DNA of 64,000 nt, taken from Candidatus Rokuibacteriota bacterium (GTDB taxonomy: Bacteria; Methylomirabilota; Methylomirabilia; Rokubacteriales; CSP1-6). Where the stretch lies: contig JACPIQ010000097.1 of the NCBI GenBank assembly GCA_016188005.1, forward strand, positions 1-64,000, in the 5' to 3' direction. Made by a program: the position numbers and the translations under genes. The first letter of the stretch is position 1; each line of letters starts with the position of its first letter. A model generated the notes under the pieces. It was not told the origin of the DNA. It ran no database searches and was given only the letters and a program-made list of their open reading frames with translations. Shown here one piece after another: positions 7,757-15,621 of the stretch.

Positions 7757-8481
7757 GCCCCCCCTTCCCCGGACCCCTGCCCGTTGCGCGCCTGGAGCCA
7801 CCCGACGATACGGTGGCGATAGTAGTAGAGGGGCAGAGCCACGGCCACGGCGAGGGTGGTAAGGAGCACCACCTGGATGTAGTGGCCGGCCGCGGTCTGG
7901 GAGCCCTGGGCTGACAGGATCCAGGTACCCGGCATCCGGCCGAGCCCGGAGACCAGCGCGAACACCCACACCGGCATGGGGCTGATCCCGAAGAGGTAGC
8001 AGACCATGTCCTTGGGCAGACCGGGGATGAGATAGATGATGAAGCAGAGGATGGCGCCTTCGGCCTCGACGATGAACCCGAGCCGGGCCCACGTCTCATT
8101 GCTCACGAGCTTGCGGACGAAGTGCGCGCCGAGCCAGCGTCCGGCCCCGAAGGCGGCCACGGAGCCCAGGGTGAGTCCGATCGTCGAGTAGACGAAGCCC
8201 AGCGACACCCCGAAGAGGTAGCCCCCGAGGAAGCCCGTGGCCTCGCCGGGGACGGGGGAGATGACGACCTGAAGCGCCTGGATGACGATGAAGATCACCG
8301 GGGCCAGGATCCCCCATTCCCGCAGGGTCAGCTTCAGGAACTCCTTGTCCTGGTACAGGCGGCGCACGAATCGGTAGCCCGCGAAATCGTCGGCGAGGAG
8401 CAGCCAGAGACAGGCCGCGGTGAAGAGGACCGAGCCGCCGGCGAGGACCGTCCAGCGGTAGCGCGAGATCAGATCCCGCAT
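7753..8481 (-). CDS. TVP38/TMEM64 (DedA-like, SNARE-associated) inner-membrane protein
   Basis: Integral membrane protein of the VTT/DedA superfamily, implicated in lipid translocation and envelope homeostasis; the substrate is unknown. The 242 residues have a first membrane segment at about 10-30, the family core with SPVPGEATGFLGGYLFG (about 95-111) and GRWLG, then PGLPKDMVCYLFGISPMPVW and a last segment near 205-225. It lies downstream of the FAD reductase gene with a 37-nt gap. Its stop codon falls in the promoter of the aro attenuator. Confidence 0.85.
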   Translation of the reverse strand: MRDLISRYRWTVLAGGSVLFTAACLWLLLADDFAGYRFVRRLYQDKEFLKLTLREWGILAPVIFIVIQALQVVISPVPGEATGFLGGYLFGVSLGFVYSTIGLTLGSVAAFGAGRWLGAHFVRKLVSNETWARLGFIVEAEGAILCFIIYLIPGLPKDMVCYLFGISPMPVWVFALVSGLGRMPGTWILSAQGSQTAAGHYIQVVLLTTLAVAVALPLYYYRHRIVGWLQARNGQGSGEGGA

Positions 8482-8518
8482 CGCCCCATGGCCGGCGCGT
8501 GGCCCGGCGGGTGGGGGC

Positions 8519-9580
8519 TCATGTCGCGGCAGCCACGGACGTCGGCTCCATGCGGCCGAACCACCCGTACCGGGGCCACCACCGCGGGAGCACCGGATGC
8601 CGCGCGGCGAGGCTCGTGAAGGCGGCGAGCCAGCGCGTCGGGGCGTGCATCGCGAAGAGCTGTGCGCACCAGAGGATCCGGTAGGCGCACCGGTAGCGCC
8701 CTACCAGCCGGCGGTAGTGCTCGAGCCCTTCGGCGAGACTCGTCCGACCCTCGATGACTGCCTGCACGATCTTGCCGCACTCACCCCCGAAGTAGAGCGC
8801 CGGGCGAATGCCCTCGGCGGTGAGCGGCATGCACTGCCCGGCGGCGTCGCCCACCGCGAACAGGTGCCCCACGGTCGGCCGGAGGAGCCGGTTTGGAAAG
8901 TAGGTGCCGTGGAAGCTGGTGGCGGCGATGCCGCGGTCGGAGAGGAAGCGATCGAGGGCGGGCTTGAGCTTGGAGGCGCCCACGTAGGAGCCCAGGCCGA
9001 CGAGGCTCTGCGCGCCCGCCGGGAAGATCCAGCCCAGGCCGCGGCGGATCAGTCCCTTGTCGAGCCAGAAGGAGAGCCCCTCGCCCGTGAGATCTGCGCG
9101 CGCCTCCAGGCCGAACGAGTAGATGCCGCCCCGCGGGCGTTCGGGCTGGCCGCCGTTGACCACGGCGCGCCGCCACCCCGAGCAGTCCACCACGACCGGT
9201 GCGCTGAAGCGTCCCTCGGTGGTGAGCACGGCCCCCTCCTCGACGCCGGTCACCCGCGTGCGGAGGAAGCGCGCCCGGCACTGAGCGAGCAGGCCCAGGC
9301 AGAAGGCCTTGTAGTCGAAGGTGCAGAAGGGCACGGCCGACAGGTCGTACGTCACGCTGCGCCCGGGCGTGCGCACCGTGAGCCGCTCGTGCACCTGGAG
9401 CACGCTGCCGGCCACCCCGAGGGTCTGGGGCACCCAGAGCGGGGTGCCGCACGCCGAGGTCTGGACCGCGCCCACCTCGTTGCCGTCGAGGAGAAGGACG
9501 TCCCCGCGAAGCTGGCGGGCCACACCGAGCCCCGCGAAGCTCGCTCCGACCACGATCGCATCGTACTCGCGTGCCGACAT
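8519..9580 (-). CDS. FAD-dependent oxidoreductase, geranylgeranyl reductase family
   Basis: Probably reduces isoprenoid or related unsaturated groups using NAD(P)H and FAD. The 353 residues start with a Rossmann dinucleotide motif IVVGASFAGLGVARQL (about 9-24); VDCSGWRRAVV and a late FAD-contacting segment HLFAVGDAAGQCMPLTAEGI follow, as in geranylgeranyl reductase and related flavoproteins. The open frame extends far upstream but the protein clearly begins MSAREYDAIVVGA at ATG 9580. The substrate cannot be inferred. A halogenase- or hydroxylase-like flavoprotein is the alternative. Confidence 0.8.
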   Translation of the reverse strand: MSAREYDAIVVGASFAGLGVARQLRGDVLLLDGNEVGAVQTSACGTPLWVPQTLGVAGSVLQVHERLTVRTPGRSVTYDLSAVPFCTFDYKAFCLGLLAQCRARFLRTRVTGVEEGAVLTTEGRFSAPVVVDCSGWRRAVVNGGQPERPRGGIYSFGLEARADLTGEGLSFWLDKGLIRRGLGWIFPAGAQSLVGLGSYVGASKLKPALDRFLSDRGIAATSFHGTYFPNRLLRPTVGHLFAVGDAAGQCMPLTAEGIRPALYFGGECGKIVQAVIEGRTSLAEGLEHYRRLVGRYRCAYRILWCAQLFAMHAPTRWLAAFTSLAARHPVLPRWWPRYGWFGRMEPTSVAAAT

Positions 9581-9657
9581 CTCGCGTCCGCGACCTCCCA
9601 GCTTCGCCCGCCTTGCGCGGAGCGCCAGAGGGATACTCCGCCAAGCGCCCGACGATG

Positions 9658-10005
9658 TCAATTCCGCCCCTTGGCGTCCTCGTACTTGAGCACGCGCACC
9701 TTCTCCATGGTGATGAGCCCGCCCGGCATCATGCGGTCCACCAGGGGCAGAACCCGGTCCAGGTGCTCCTGGGAGTCCACCACCTCGATGACGAGCGGCA
9801 GGTCGGTGGACAGGCGGAGGATGTTGGCCGTGTGCACGACCGAGGCGGCGCCGAAGCCGGAGACGGCGCGCAGCACGGTGGCCCCGGCGAGCCCCTCGCG
9901 CCGGAACAGCTCCAGCAGCGCCACGTGCAGGGGCCGGTGCTCCCACCGGTCGCTCTCGCCGATGAACACGCGCATGAGGACCTGCTCGCCGTCGAGCTTC
10001 CGCAT
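9658..10005 (-). CDS. DUF190 domain protein
   Basis: Small GlnB-like fold protein of 115 residues. The family signature is visible: RVFIGESDRWEHRPLHVALLELFRREGLAGATV, quoted in part as GESDRWEHRPLHVALLEL, then RLSTDLPLVIEVVDS and VRVLKYED. It starts 2 nt after the crcB stop. DUF190 genes often accompany crcB, suggesting a regulatory or accessory role in fluoride export; the biochemical role is not established. Confidence 0.88.
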   Translation of the reverse strand: MRKLDGEQVLMRVFIGESDRWEHRPLHVALLELFRREGLAGATVLRAVSGFGAASVVHTANILRLSTDLPLVIEVVDSQEHLDRVLPLVDRMMPGGLITMEKVRVLKYEDAKGRN

Positions 10006-10007
10006 CG

Positions 10008-10400
10008 CTAGGCTCCTCCCCTCGCGGCGGTGAGGACCCGGCCCAGCTCGAGGCCGAGGCCGCACACGAGTAGACAGAGGGTGGTCGTGACCAAGACGTT
10101 GAGCGCGGCGTAGAGCCAGTCGCCGCTCTCGAGGAGCTTGAGCGTCTCGTAGGAGAACGACGAGTAGGTGGTGAACCCGCCCAGGACGCCGATCGTGAGG
10201 ACCAGCCGGACGGCATCGGGGATCACCAGCGTGCTCAGGCCGACCTGCTGGAGCAGGCCGATCAGGAAGGAGCCGAGGACGTTCACCAGGAGCGTGCCGT
10301 ACGGGAAGTCGGACCCGAGCCAGCGCGCCGCGACGCCACCCGCCCAGTAGCGGGCCCCGGTGCCGAGCGCCCCGCCCAGACAGATGAGGATCAGCCGCAC
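10008..10400 (-). CDS. crcB: Fluoride efflux channel CrcB/Fluc
   Basis: Dimeric fluoride channel of the inner membrane. About 130 residues with four membrane segments; family signatures are GGALGTGARYW near the start, FPYGTLLVNVLGSFLIGLL and GVLGGFTTYSSFSYET. The GTG at 10400 gives the usual length and overlaps the amidase stop by 10 nt. An upstream GTG at 10445 would add 15 residues and enlarge the overlap to 55 nt. No fluoride riboswitch was recognised upstream, where coding sequence is continuous. Confidence 0.92.
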   Translation of the reverse strand: MRLILICLGGALGTGARYWAGGVAARWLGSDFPYGTLLVNVLGSFLIGLLQQVGLSTLVIPDAVRLVLTIGVLGGFTTYSSFSYETLKLLESGDWLYAALNVLVTTTLCLLVCGLGLELGRVLTAARGGA

Positions 10401-11830
10401 GCGCCAGGCGGGCGAGGCACGACCGCCGGCCGGCTCCCGCTCCACGGCGCTGCGGCCTCGAAGGCCGCAGAGGCGGCGAGCACGGTCCGGTCGGCGTGAC
10501 GTCGGCCCACGATCTGCAGTCCCACCGGAAGTCCCGAAGCGGTGAAGCCCGCGGGGACGGTGGCGGCAGGTTGGCCCGTGAGATTGAAGGGGAACGTGAA
10601 GGGCACCCAGCCGAGCGGCGAGATCGCCCGACCGTTGATCGCGGCCGGCGGGGGACCGGCCGCCGGGAAGGCCGGAACCGGCATCGTCGGGGTGATGAGC
10701 AGATCGAAGCGGGCCAGGAAGCGCTGCACCTCACCCCAGAGCTCGCGCCGGCGGCGCGCGGCCTCGAGGTACTGCGCGGCCGTGACTGTCTGGCCGAAGC
10801 GCAGGAAGGCGACGAGCGTCCGGTCGAGCTCGCGCTCGGCGTCCGCCAGCCGGCCGCCCCAGGCCGCGAAGGTCTCGGCCGCCGCCATGACGCGGAAGAT
10901 CTCCTCCGGGTCCTCCCACGTGGGCACCACGGCCTCCACGTGGCAGCCCAGGGACTCGAACTCCACCGCCGCCCGTTCGCACAGCGCGGCCACCTCAGGA
11001 TCCACGAGGGCCCGGCCCAGGTCCGGCGCCCAGGCGACACTGAGGCCGGCGATGCCCGCGTCGCACGCCGCGAGGAAGAGGCCGCCCGCGTCGGCCGGCA
11101 GCGAGTGGCGGTCGCGATCGTCGGGCCCGGCGAGGGCGTCCAGCATGAGGGCCGCATCCCGCACGGTCCGCGCCATGGGGCCCGTGTGTGAGAAGGTCTC
11201 CCAGCCGGGAAAGCCGGGCCCGGACGGAACCCGCCCGAACGAGGGCTTGAGCCCGTAGATCCCGCAGAACGAGGCGGGGATGCGGATGGAGCCGCCGCCA
11301 TCCGTCCCGAGGGCAAAGGGGCCCAGGCCGGCGGCGACGGCTGCGGCTGCGCCGCCGCTGGACCCGCCCGGCGTCATCTCGAGGTTCCAGGGGTTGCGCG
11401 TGATCCCGAAGAGCGGGCTGTCGGTCATGCCCTTGTGGCCGAACTCCGGCGTCGCGGTCTTGCCGATGATCACGGCGCCGGCCGCCCTGAGGCGCTCGAC
11501 GCTGACCGCGTCCTCCTCGGGATAGTGCTCGACGAAGAGCCGCGACCCACCCGTGGTCCGTATGCGGCGGGTGAAGATGAGGTCCTTCACCGAGACAGGC
11601 ACACCGTGAAGAGGCGGGAGCGGCTCTCCCGAAAGCACGGCCACCTCCGCCGCCAGGGCGGCATCACGCGCTTCCTCCTCGGCGACCGTGCAGAAGGCGT
11701 TGAGGAGCGGACCGAGCTCGGCGATGCGCGCCAGGATCGCGTCCGTCACCTCGACCGGGGAGACCTCCCTGTCGCGGATGAGCCCCGCCAGCTCGACGGC
11801 CGAGCGCCAGGCGAGGTCGGCGCCGGCCAT
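10391..11830 (-). CDS. Amidase-signature family hydrolase
   Basis: Hydrolyses an amide bond, substrate unknown. The 479 residues carry the Ser-cisSer-Lys triad: K82 in VSVKDL, S157 in PGGSSGG and S181 in GTDGGGSIRIPASFCG, with the 24-residue Ser-Ser spacing of the family. GatA is excluded only by context, since no gatB or gatC is nearby, so an independent amidase is more likely. Start ATG 11830 shares its A with the preceding TGA (TGATG), implying translational coupling to the lipoprotein gene. The long open frame upstream of 11830 is not amidase sequence. Confidence 0.9.
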   Translation of the reverse strand: MAGADLAWRSAVELAGLIRDREVSPVEVTDAILARIAELGPLLNAFCTVAEEEARDAALAAEVAVLSGEPLPPLHGVPVSVKDLIFTRRIRTTGGSRLFVEHYPEEDAVSVERLRAAGAVIIGKTATPEFGHKGMTDSPLFGITRNPWNLEMTPGGSSGGAAAAVAAGLGPFALGTDGGGSIRIPASFCGIYGLKPSFGRVPSGPGFPGWETFSHTGPMARTVRDAALMLDALAGPDDRDRHSLPADAGGLFLAACDAGIAGLSVAWAPDLGRALVDPEVAALCERAAVEFESLGCHVEAVVPTWEDPEEIFRVMAAAETFAAWGGRLADAERELDRTLVAFLRFGQTVTAAQYLEAARRRRELWGEVQRFLARFDLLITPTMPVPAFPAAGPPPAAINGRAISPLGWVPFTFPFNLTGQPAATVPAGFTASGLPVGLQIVGRRHADRTVLAASAAFEAAAPWSGSRPAVVPRPPGACG

Positions 11831-12234
11831 CAATGCCGGGCCGGGCGCCGCGCGAGAGTCAGGTCCACGTGGGTGGCGCTGGCCCCCTCGATGACCGTCA
11901 CGCGGCACAGATCCTCGCCCTTCGCGTACTCCGCCCACTGGCCCTTGAAGCCCTCGGGGTTCACGAAGCGCTCGGTGGCCCTCTCCCGCCAGCCGCTCCG
12001 GGGCATGAGGCGGCGCACCTCGGCGAGGGTGGCCTCCACGTCGGTCTTGGCGAAGTAAACCAGCTTGGCGGCCGTGACGCCGGCGGTCTCGATGACCACC
12101 CAGTCGCGCGAGTAGGGCTGCCACGCTTCGGAGACGGGGACATCGGTGAAGGGCTGGGCCGGCAGGCCCCCCGTGGACGCGCAGGCACCAAGCAGAAGGG
12201 CGCAGCCAGCGACGAAGGCTCGCACGGCCCGCAT
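11830..12234 (-). CDS. Predicted lipoprotein of unknown function
   Basis: 134 residues. The N-terminus MRAVRAFVAGCALLLGACAS is a lipoprotein signal with lipobox LGAC, giving Cys18 as the lipidated residue. The mature part (about 19-134) is soluble, with AWQPYSRDWVVIETAGVTAA and LMPRSGWRERATERFVNPEG, and no catalytic motif I recognise. The frame is open upstream to 12315, but the signal peptide fixes the start at ATG 12234. It is coupled to the amidase by a TGATG overlap and follows the DUF2064 gene by 7 nt. Confidence 0.7.
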   Translation of the reverse strand: MRAVRAFVAGCALLLGACASTGGLPAQPFTDVPVSEAWQPYSRDWVVIETAGVTAAKLVYFAKTDVEATLAEVRRLMPRSGWRERATERFVNPEGFKGQWAEYAKGEDLCRVTVIEGASATHVDLTLARRPARH

Positions 12235-12241
12235 TGTAGCA

Positions 12242-12916
12242 TCAGCGCCCGGAGGGACCGGAGGCTCGCCCGAAGATCGCCTCGAGACAGCGCCGGGTGC
12301 GCCGGGGCCCATCACCCGCGGCCAGCGCGGCGTGGAGCCGCCTGAGGTCCGCCTCGGTATCCACGTCGAACCACCGGGGCAGCAGATGTGTCCGGAGTCC
12401 GAGCCGCGCGGCCTTCTCCACGGTCAGGGCCAGGACCCGCTCCGTGCTCCACGGGATACCCTCGAAGAGGTCCGGCCGGGGCTGGCGGAGCCCGATGAGG
12501 TAGTACCCGCCGTCGTCGCAAGGGCCCAGCACCAGGTCCGCGGCATCCCGCCCGAGGACGTCGGCGGCTTCCAGCACATGCGCCATGGGCAAGGTCGGGC
12601 TGTCGCTGTCCAGGGCCATGGCGCCCGGGTGCCCCTGGGCGATCAGGGTCGTCAGGAGCCGCGAGAGCCGCTGCCCCAGGTCCCCCCCCTGCTGAGCGAC
12701 GAGCCGGAATCCCTCCGGGGCGAGCGCGGCCATGCGCGCGGTCCCGGCCGGCGGCGTGAAGGCCGCCAGCGGCGCGATCCCGGGCAGGGCAGCCAGCGCC
12801 TCGAGCCTGTCGAGCAAGAAGCAGCGATAGAGGAGCGTCGCCATCTCGGGGGCCAGCGGCGGGGAGAGCCTCGACTTCACCGGCCCGAGCCCCGGCACCT
12901 TCGCCATCACCGCCAC
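12242..12916 (-). CDS. DUF2064 / TIGR04282-type nucleotidyl- or glycosyltransferase-like protein
   Basis: 224 residues with a GT-A/CofC-like fold. The N-terminal strand and loop VAVMAKVPGLGPVKSRLSP is the family signature; GAMALDSDSPTLP is the DxD-type metal-binding region and LGPCDDGGYYLIGL the substrate loop, followed by IPWSTERV and WFDVDTEADL. GTG 12916 keeps the first strand intact; ATG 12907 is a possible shorter start. Relatives occur in arsenosugar and other pathways, but none of those partner genes is here. It follows the PqqD/M50-like gene by 32 nt. Confidence 0.82.
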   Translation of the reverse strand: MAVMAKVPGLGPVKSRLSPPLAPEMATLLYRCFLLDRLEALAALPGIAPLAAFTPPAGTARMAALAPEGFRLVAQQGGDLGQRLSRLLTTLIAQGHPGAMALDSDSPTLPMAHVLEAADVLGRDAADLVLGPCDDGGYYLIGLRQPRPDLFEGIPWSTERVLALTVEKAARLGLRTHLLPRWFDVDTEADLRRLHAALAAGDGPRRTRRCLEAIFGRASGPSGR

Positions 12917-12948
12917 GGCCGGCGGGACGACCGATGGGCTGGGGCCTC

Positions 12949-14196
12949 TCAGGAGGTGCCCGCCCGGAGCAGCACCCACACGTTGAGCCCGACGAAGGCC
13001 ACGATCGAGGCGGTGGACAGGAAGACGTAGGAGACGTAGACGGCCTCCTGGCGGTTGAGGCCGATCCCCCGCGCGACCCGCCCCCAGAGCGAGTTGCGCA
13101 CGAAGCTCACGGACTCGTGGTTGAGCGTGGGCATGCCCAGGAGATCCACGAGGACGTGGTAGCCGTCCATCTCGAGGAAGCAGAAGGGGTAGAGGCTCAC
13201 GAACAGCGACTGCAGCTGAAGGACGGCCGAGGCCGCGAGGAACCCCTTGAGGAGGCCGGGGCCCAGCAGGCTCGCGACCCAGAGGTAAAACGCGCCGAGG
13301 AACAGATGCACCAGCGGCCCCACCAGCGCGGCGACGAGGCGGGCCCGCCGCGAGCCCATGAAGATGTCGGTCACGTCGGCATAGAAGGTCGGGATGAAGC
13401 CGTGGAGCATCGTGAAGCCGAACTCCCGGACGTGCCGCCCGTAGTGGACGAGGGCCAGCGCGTGGACGACCTGGTGGCTGATCACCGTGAGCCAGAAGAA
13501 GAGCTTCACGAGCAGGATGGCCACGATCGGGTGCGCGGCCAGCGCGCTGGAGACCTCGGCCCGGTCGGCCCAGAGCAGCACGGCACCGCGGGCGCCGAGC
13601 ACCGTGATGAGGCCGAGCCCCACGGCCGCGAACGGGGTGAAGATCACGAAGGCCCCGTAGCGGTAGACGCGCTCGAAGAGGTTGTGAGCCCGACGGCTCG
13701 TCACGGTGAGCTTCTCGAGCACCCTGAACGCCGCCTCGGCCGCGCGCACCGCGGGGTTGCGCCGGTGCCGGGCCAGCACCTCCCGCAGGCGGGAGACAGG
13801 GCGCATCGTCAGGAGCTCGGCGCGGCGGAGCTTGGAGATGAGGGTCGGGATGATGTCGAAGTCGAAGGCGCCGTAGCGCAGCACGTACGCGGTGGCCATC
13901 TCCTGGAGCGACGTGCGCCCGTCCATCTGGTCCCAGAGGAAGCGCTCCGGCTCCGTGAGCTGGATGTAGCGCTCGGTCTGCCGGTTCTTCAGGACATAGG
14001 AGGTCGTCCTGCGCACGCCGGAGCGAAGCTCGGCGATCTCGCATTGCTCGAGGGGAATCCGCTGCGGGCGGTGCTGGAGATAGGCGAGCCCGCTCTCGAC
14101 CTTCTCGATCCGGAAGCTCTCGCCCGCCTCATCGCGGACCAGGAGCTGCATCCGGGCCTTGGGCCTGGGCGTCCCCGTCCCGTCCGGCGTAGCCAC
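12949..14196 (-). CDS. PqqD-like plus M50-like membrane protein with HQVVH in place of HEXXH
   Basis: 415 residues. Positions about 65-130 resemble a PqqD-type RiPP recognition element (YVLKNRQTERYIQLTEPERF, LWDQMDGRTSLQEMA). The rest is polytopic and follows the site-2-protease (M50) plan: HQVVHALALVHYGRHVREFG at 241-260, PTFYADVTDIFMGSRRAR, and EMDGYHVLVDLLGMPTL with Asp344. The catalytic Glu of HEXXH is Gln242, so proteolysis is doubtful; a binding, chaperone or transport role is possible. GTG 14196 follows the cNMP gene's stop by 4 nt. Membership in a peptide-maturation system is inference from domain order and the small upstream gene. Confidence 0.75.
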   Translation of the reverse strand: MATPDGTGTPRPKARMQLLVRDEAGESFRIEKVESGLAYLQHRPQRIPLEQCEIAELRSGVRRTTSYVLKNRQTERYIQLTEPERFLWDQMDGRTSLQEMATAYVLRYGAFDFDIIPTLISKLRRAELLTMRPVSRLREVLARHRRNPAVRAAEAAFRVLEKLTVTSRRAHNLFERVYRYGAFVIFTPFAAVGLGLITVLGARGAVLLWADRAEVSSALAAHPIVAILLVKLFFWLTVISHQVVHALALVHYGRHVREFGFTMLHGFIPTFYADVTDIFMGSRRARLVAALVGPLVHLFLGAFYLWVASLLGPGLLKGFLAASAVLQLQSLFVSLYPFCFLEMDGYHVLVDLLGMPTLNHESVSFVRNSLWGRVARGIGLNRQEAVYVSYVFLSTASIVAFVGLNVWVLLRAGTS

Positions 14197-14200
14197 GCCC

Positions 14201-14707
14201 CTATCCCGGTGAGGTGTGCTCGACGTCGAGGCCCGTGGCCTCGAGACCCCAGCGCGTGACCTCCGCCACCAGCTCACCGGAGTCGCGCAGGCGCTTGATG
14301 AACACCTGCACGAGCTGGTAGAAGAACGCGGTCGCCGCTCTCGGGCTCGTCTCGATCAGGCGGTCGAGGTTGGCGCGGTCGAGCCCGTAGAGGACGACAT
14401 CGGTGTCCGCCTGGACAGAAGCCGACCGGGGCTGCCCGTCGAAGAGGCTCATTTCCCCGAAGAAGTCGCCCGGCTCCAGTCGGGCCAGCACCTGGTCCAC
14501 GCGGCCCGTGACGTGCTTCGAGATGACGACGGTGCCGGAGCGGATCAGGAACATCTCGCTCCCGCGATCGTGCTCGCGGAAGAGGACCTCTCCCGCCCGC
14601 AGCCGACGCTCCCTGAGCCAGGGCCACGTGGCCTGGAGCTCACGCTCGGCGATGTTCCTGAACAGGAGCACCTGCCGAAGGAAGGCGAGGTCCGGCGGCG
14701 AGGCCAC
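14201..14707 (-). CDS. Cyclic-nucleotide-binding domain protein without DNA-binding domain
   Basis: 168 residues comprising one CRP-type beta-roll (about 8-125) plus a helical tail. The phosphate-binding cassette is intact: DFFGEMSLFDGQPRSASV with Glu85 and Arg94. No helix-turn-helix follows, so it is not a transcription factor of the CRP type. It lies 41 nt after the small NHLP-like gene and 4 nt before the PqqD/M50-like gene, so it may link cyclic-nucleotide level to that membrane protein. The window also has adenylate-cyclase-like genes, but a link is speculative. Confidence 0.85.
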   Translation of the reverse strand: MASPPDLAFLRQVLLFRNIAERELQATWPWLRERRLRAGEVLFREHDRGSEMFLIRSGTVVISKHVTGRVDQVLARLEPGDFFGEMSLFDGQPRSASVQADTDVVLYGLDRANLDRLIETSPRAATAFFYQLVQVFIKRLRDSGELVAEVTRWGLEATGLDVEHTSPG

Positions 14708-14748
14708 TCAGCGAGATCCGGCGCGGGAGGGGAGGGGGCGCAGCGCGG

Positions 14749-14970
14749 TCACGTCGCCCAGCGCTTCATCATGACGGTCCGGAGCGCGCGCACCCGCTCG
14801 GCGTCGGACGTCTGCCCCGTGCGGGCCACCGCCCGCATCACCGCTGCACGCTCCTCGGCTTCGAGCTCGTAGGCGGCGAGCACCGCGGCGGGATCGCGGA
14901 CAAGATCGGCGAAGAAGTCCTTGTCGATCATGGCCCGCCCGACGAGCTCCCGGATTCCCAGCCTTCCCAT
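14749..14970 (-). CDS. Small NHLP/Os1348-like protein, possible RiPP precursor
   Basis: 73 residues. The central part IRELVGRAMIDKDFFADLVR, then DPAAVLAAYELEAEERAAVM, matches the leader fold of the nitrile-hydratase-leader-peptide clan (LVGRA...D..F...L..DP...L..Y.L...E). The tail after about residue 45 (RTGQTSDAERVRALRT then VMMKRWAT) has no Cys or Gly-rich core, so it may be a non-modified relative. ATG 14970 has AGGGGG 5 nt upstream. It is the first gene of a set with a cNMP-binding protein and a PqqD/M50-like protein. Family assignment is by eye. Confidence 0.6.
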   Translation of the reverse strand: MGRLGIRELVGRAMIDKDFFADLVRDPAAVLAAYELEAEERAAVMRAVARTGQTSDAERVRALRTVMMKRWAT

Positions 14971-15346
14971 TCATGCCCCCTGCGGAGAGGAGTGTGGCTC
15001 CCCGGGGAGATCCGGCCTACGGTGGACCGTGGACATCCGCGGGGGTCGCCCGTGTCGCTCGGACGCGACCGCGAACGGCGCCTCATAGTAGCATGTATTC
15101 CCGCCGTGGACGCGCGCGGACGTCGGACAGGGGGACGGCCGACCTCGGGCCTCGTCCCTCGGGAAGGCGTCGACACGACCGTCGAGAGCTCCGTGCGGTC
15201 CCGGCCCTGCCGCCCCGGCCGCACGAACGCGCGTCCCGCGGCGATCAGCGCTGTCTGGTGGATTTGGCCCATCACCGGATGGTGCCCTAAACTCCGCTCA
15301 CATCGACGACGCTTCCAGAGATCACCGAGCCATGAGGAGGACACGC
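14971..15346. other. Divergent intergenic region without a recognised gene
   Basis: About 375 nt between the minus-strand NHLP-like gene and the plus-strand DUF4242 gene. Open frames crossing it on both strands have no recognisable product and one simply runs on through the DUF4242 gene in another frame. Promoters for both directions are expected here but no convincing -35/-10 pair was identified. Confidence 0.6.
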
Positions 15347-15598
15347 ATGCCGCTCTATCTCGACGTGCACCACAAGATCGATGGGCTGACCGGCGCAGCG
15401 GTGAGCGACGCCCACCAGAAGGACCTCGAGGTCCAGCACAGGCACGGGGTCAACTACCTCCGCTACTGGTACGACGAGGGCACCGGCAAGGTGTTCTGCC
15501 TCGTCCAGGCGCCCAGCAAGGAGGCGGCGGAGGCCGTCCACCGCGAGGCCCACGGGCTCCTCGCCGACGAGATCCACGAGGTGAAGGAAGGGGCGTAG
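15347..15598 (+). CDS. DUF4242 (SCO4226-like, nickel-binding-type) small protein
   Basis: 83 residues. It starts MPLYLDVHHKIDGLTGAAVS and contains LEVQHRHGVNYLRYWYDEGT and VFCLVQAPSKEAAEAVHREA, the pattern of the DUF4242 family of small alpha-beta barrel proteins, some of which bind nickel. GAGGAG lies 8 nt before ATG 15347; an ATG at 15332 is less well placed. Its physiological role is unknown. The decayed cyclase begins 23 nt downstream. Confidence 0.85.
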   Translation: MPLYLDVHHKIDGLTGAAVSDAHQKDLEVQHRHGVNYLRYWYDEGTGKVFCLVQAPSKEAAEAVHREAHGLLADEIHEVKEGA

Positions 15599-15621
15599 CG
15601 GCGCGCGCGACGCCGGTCGCC

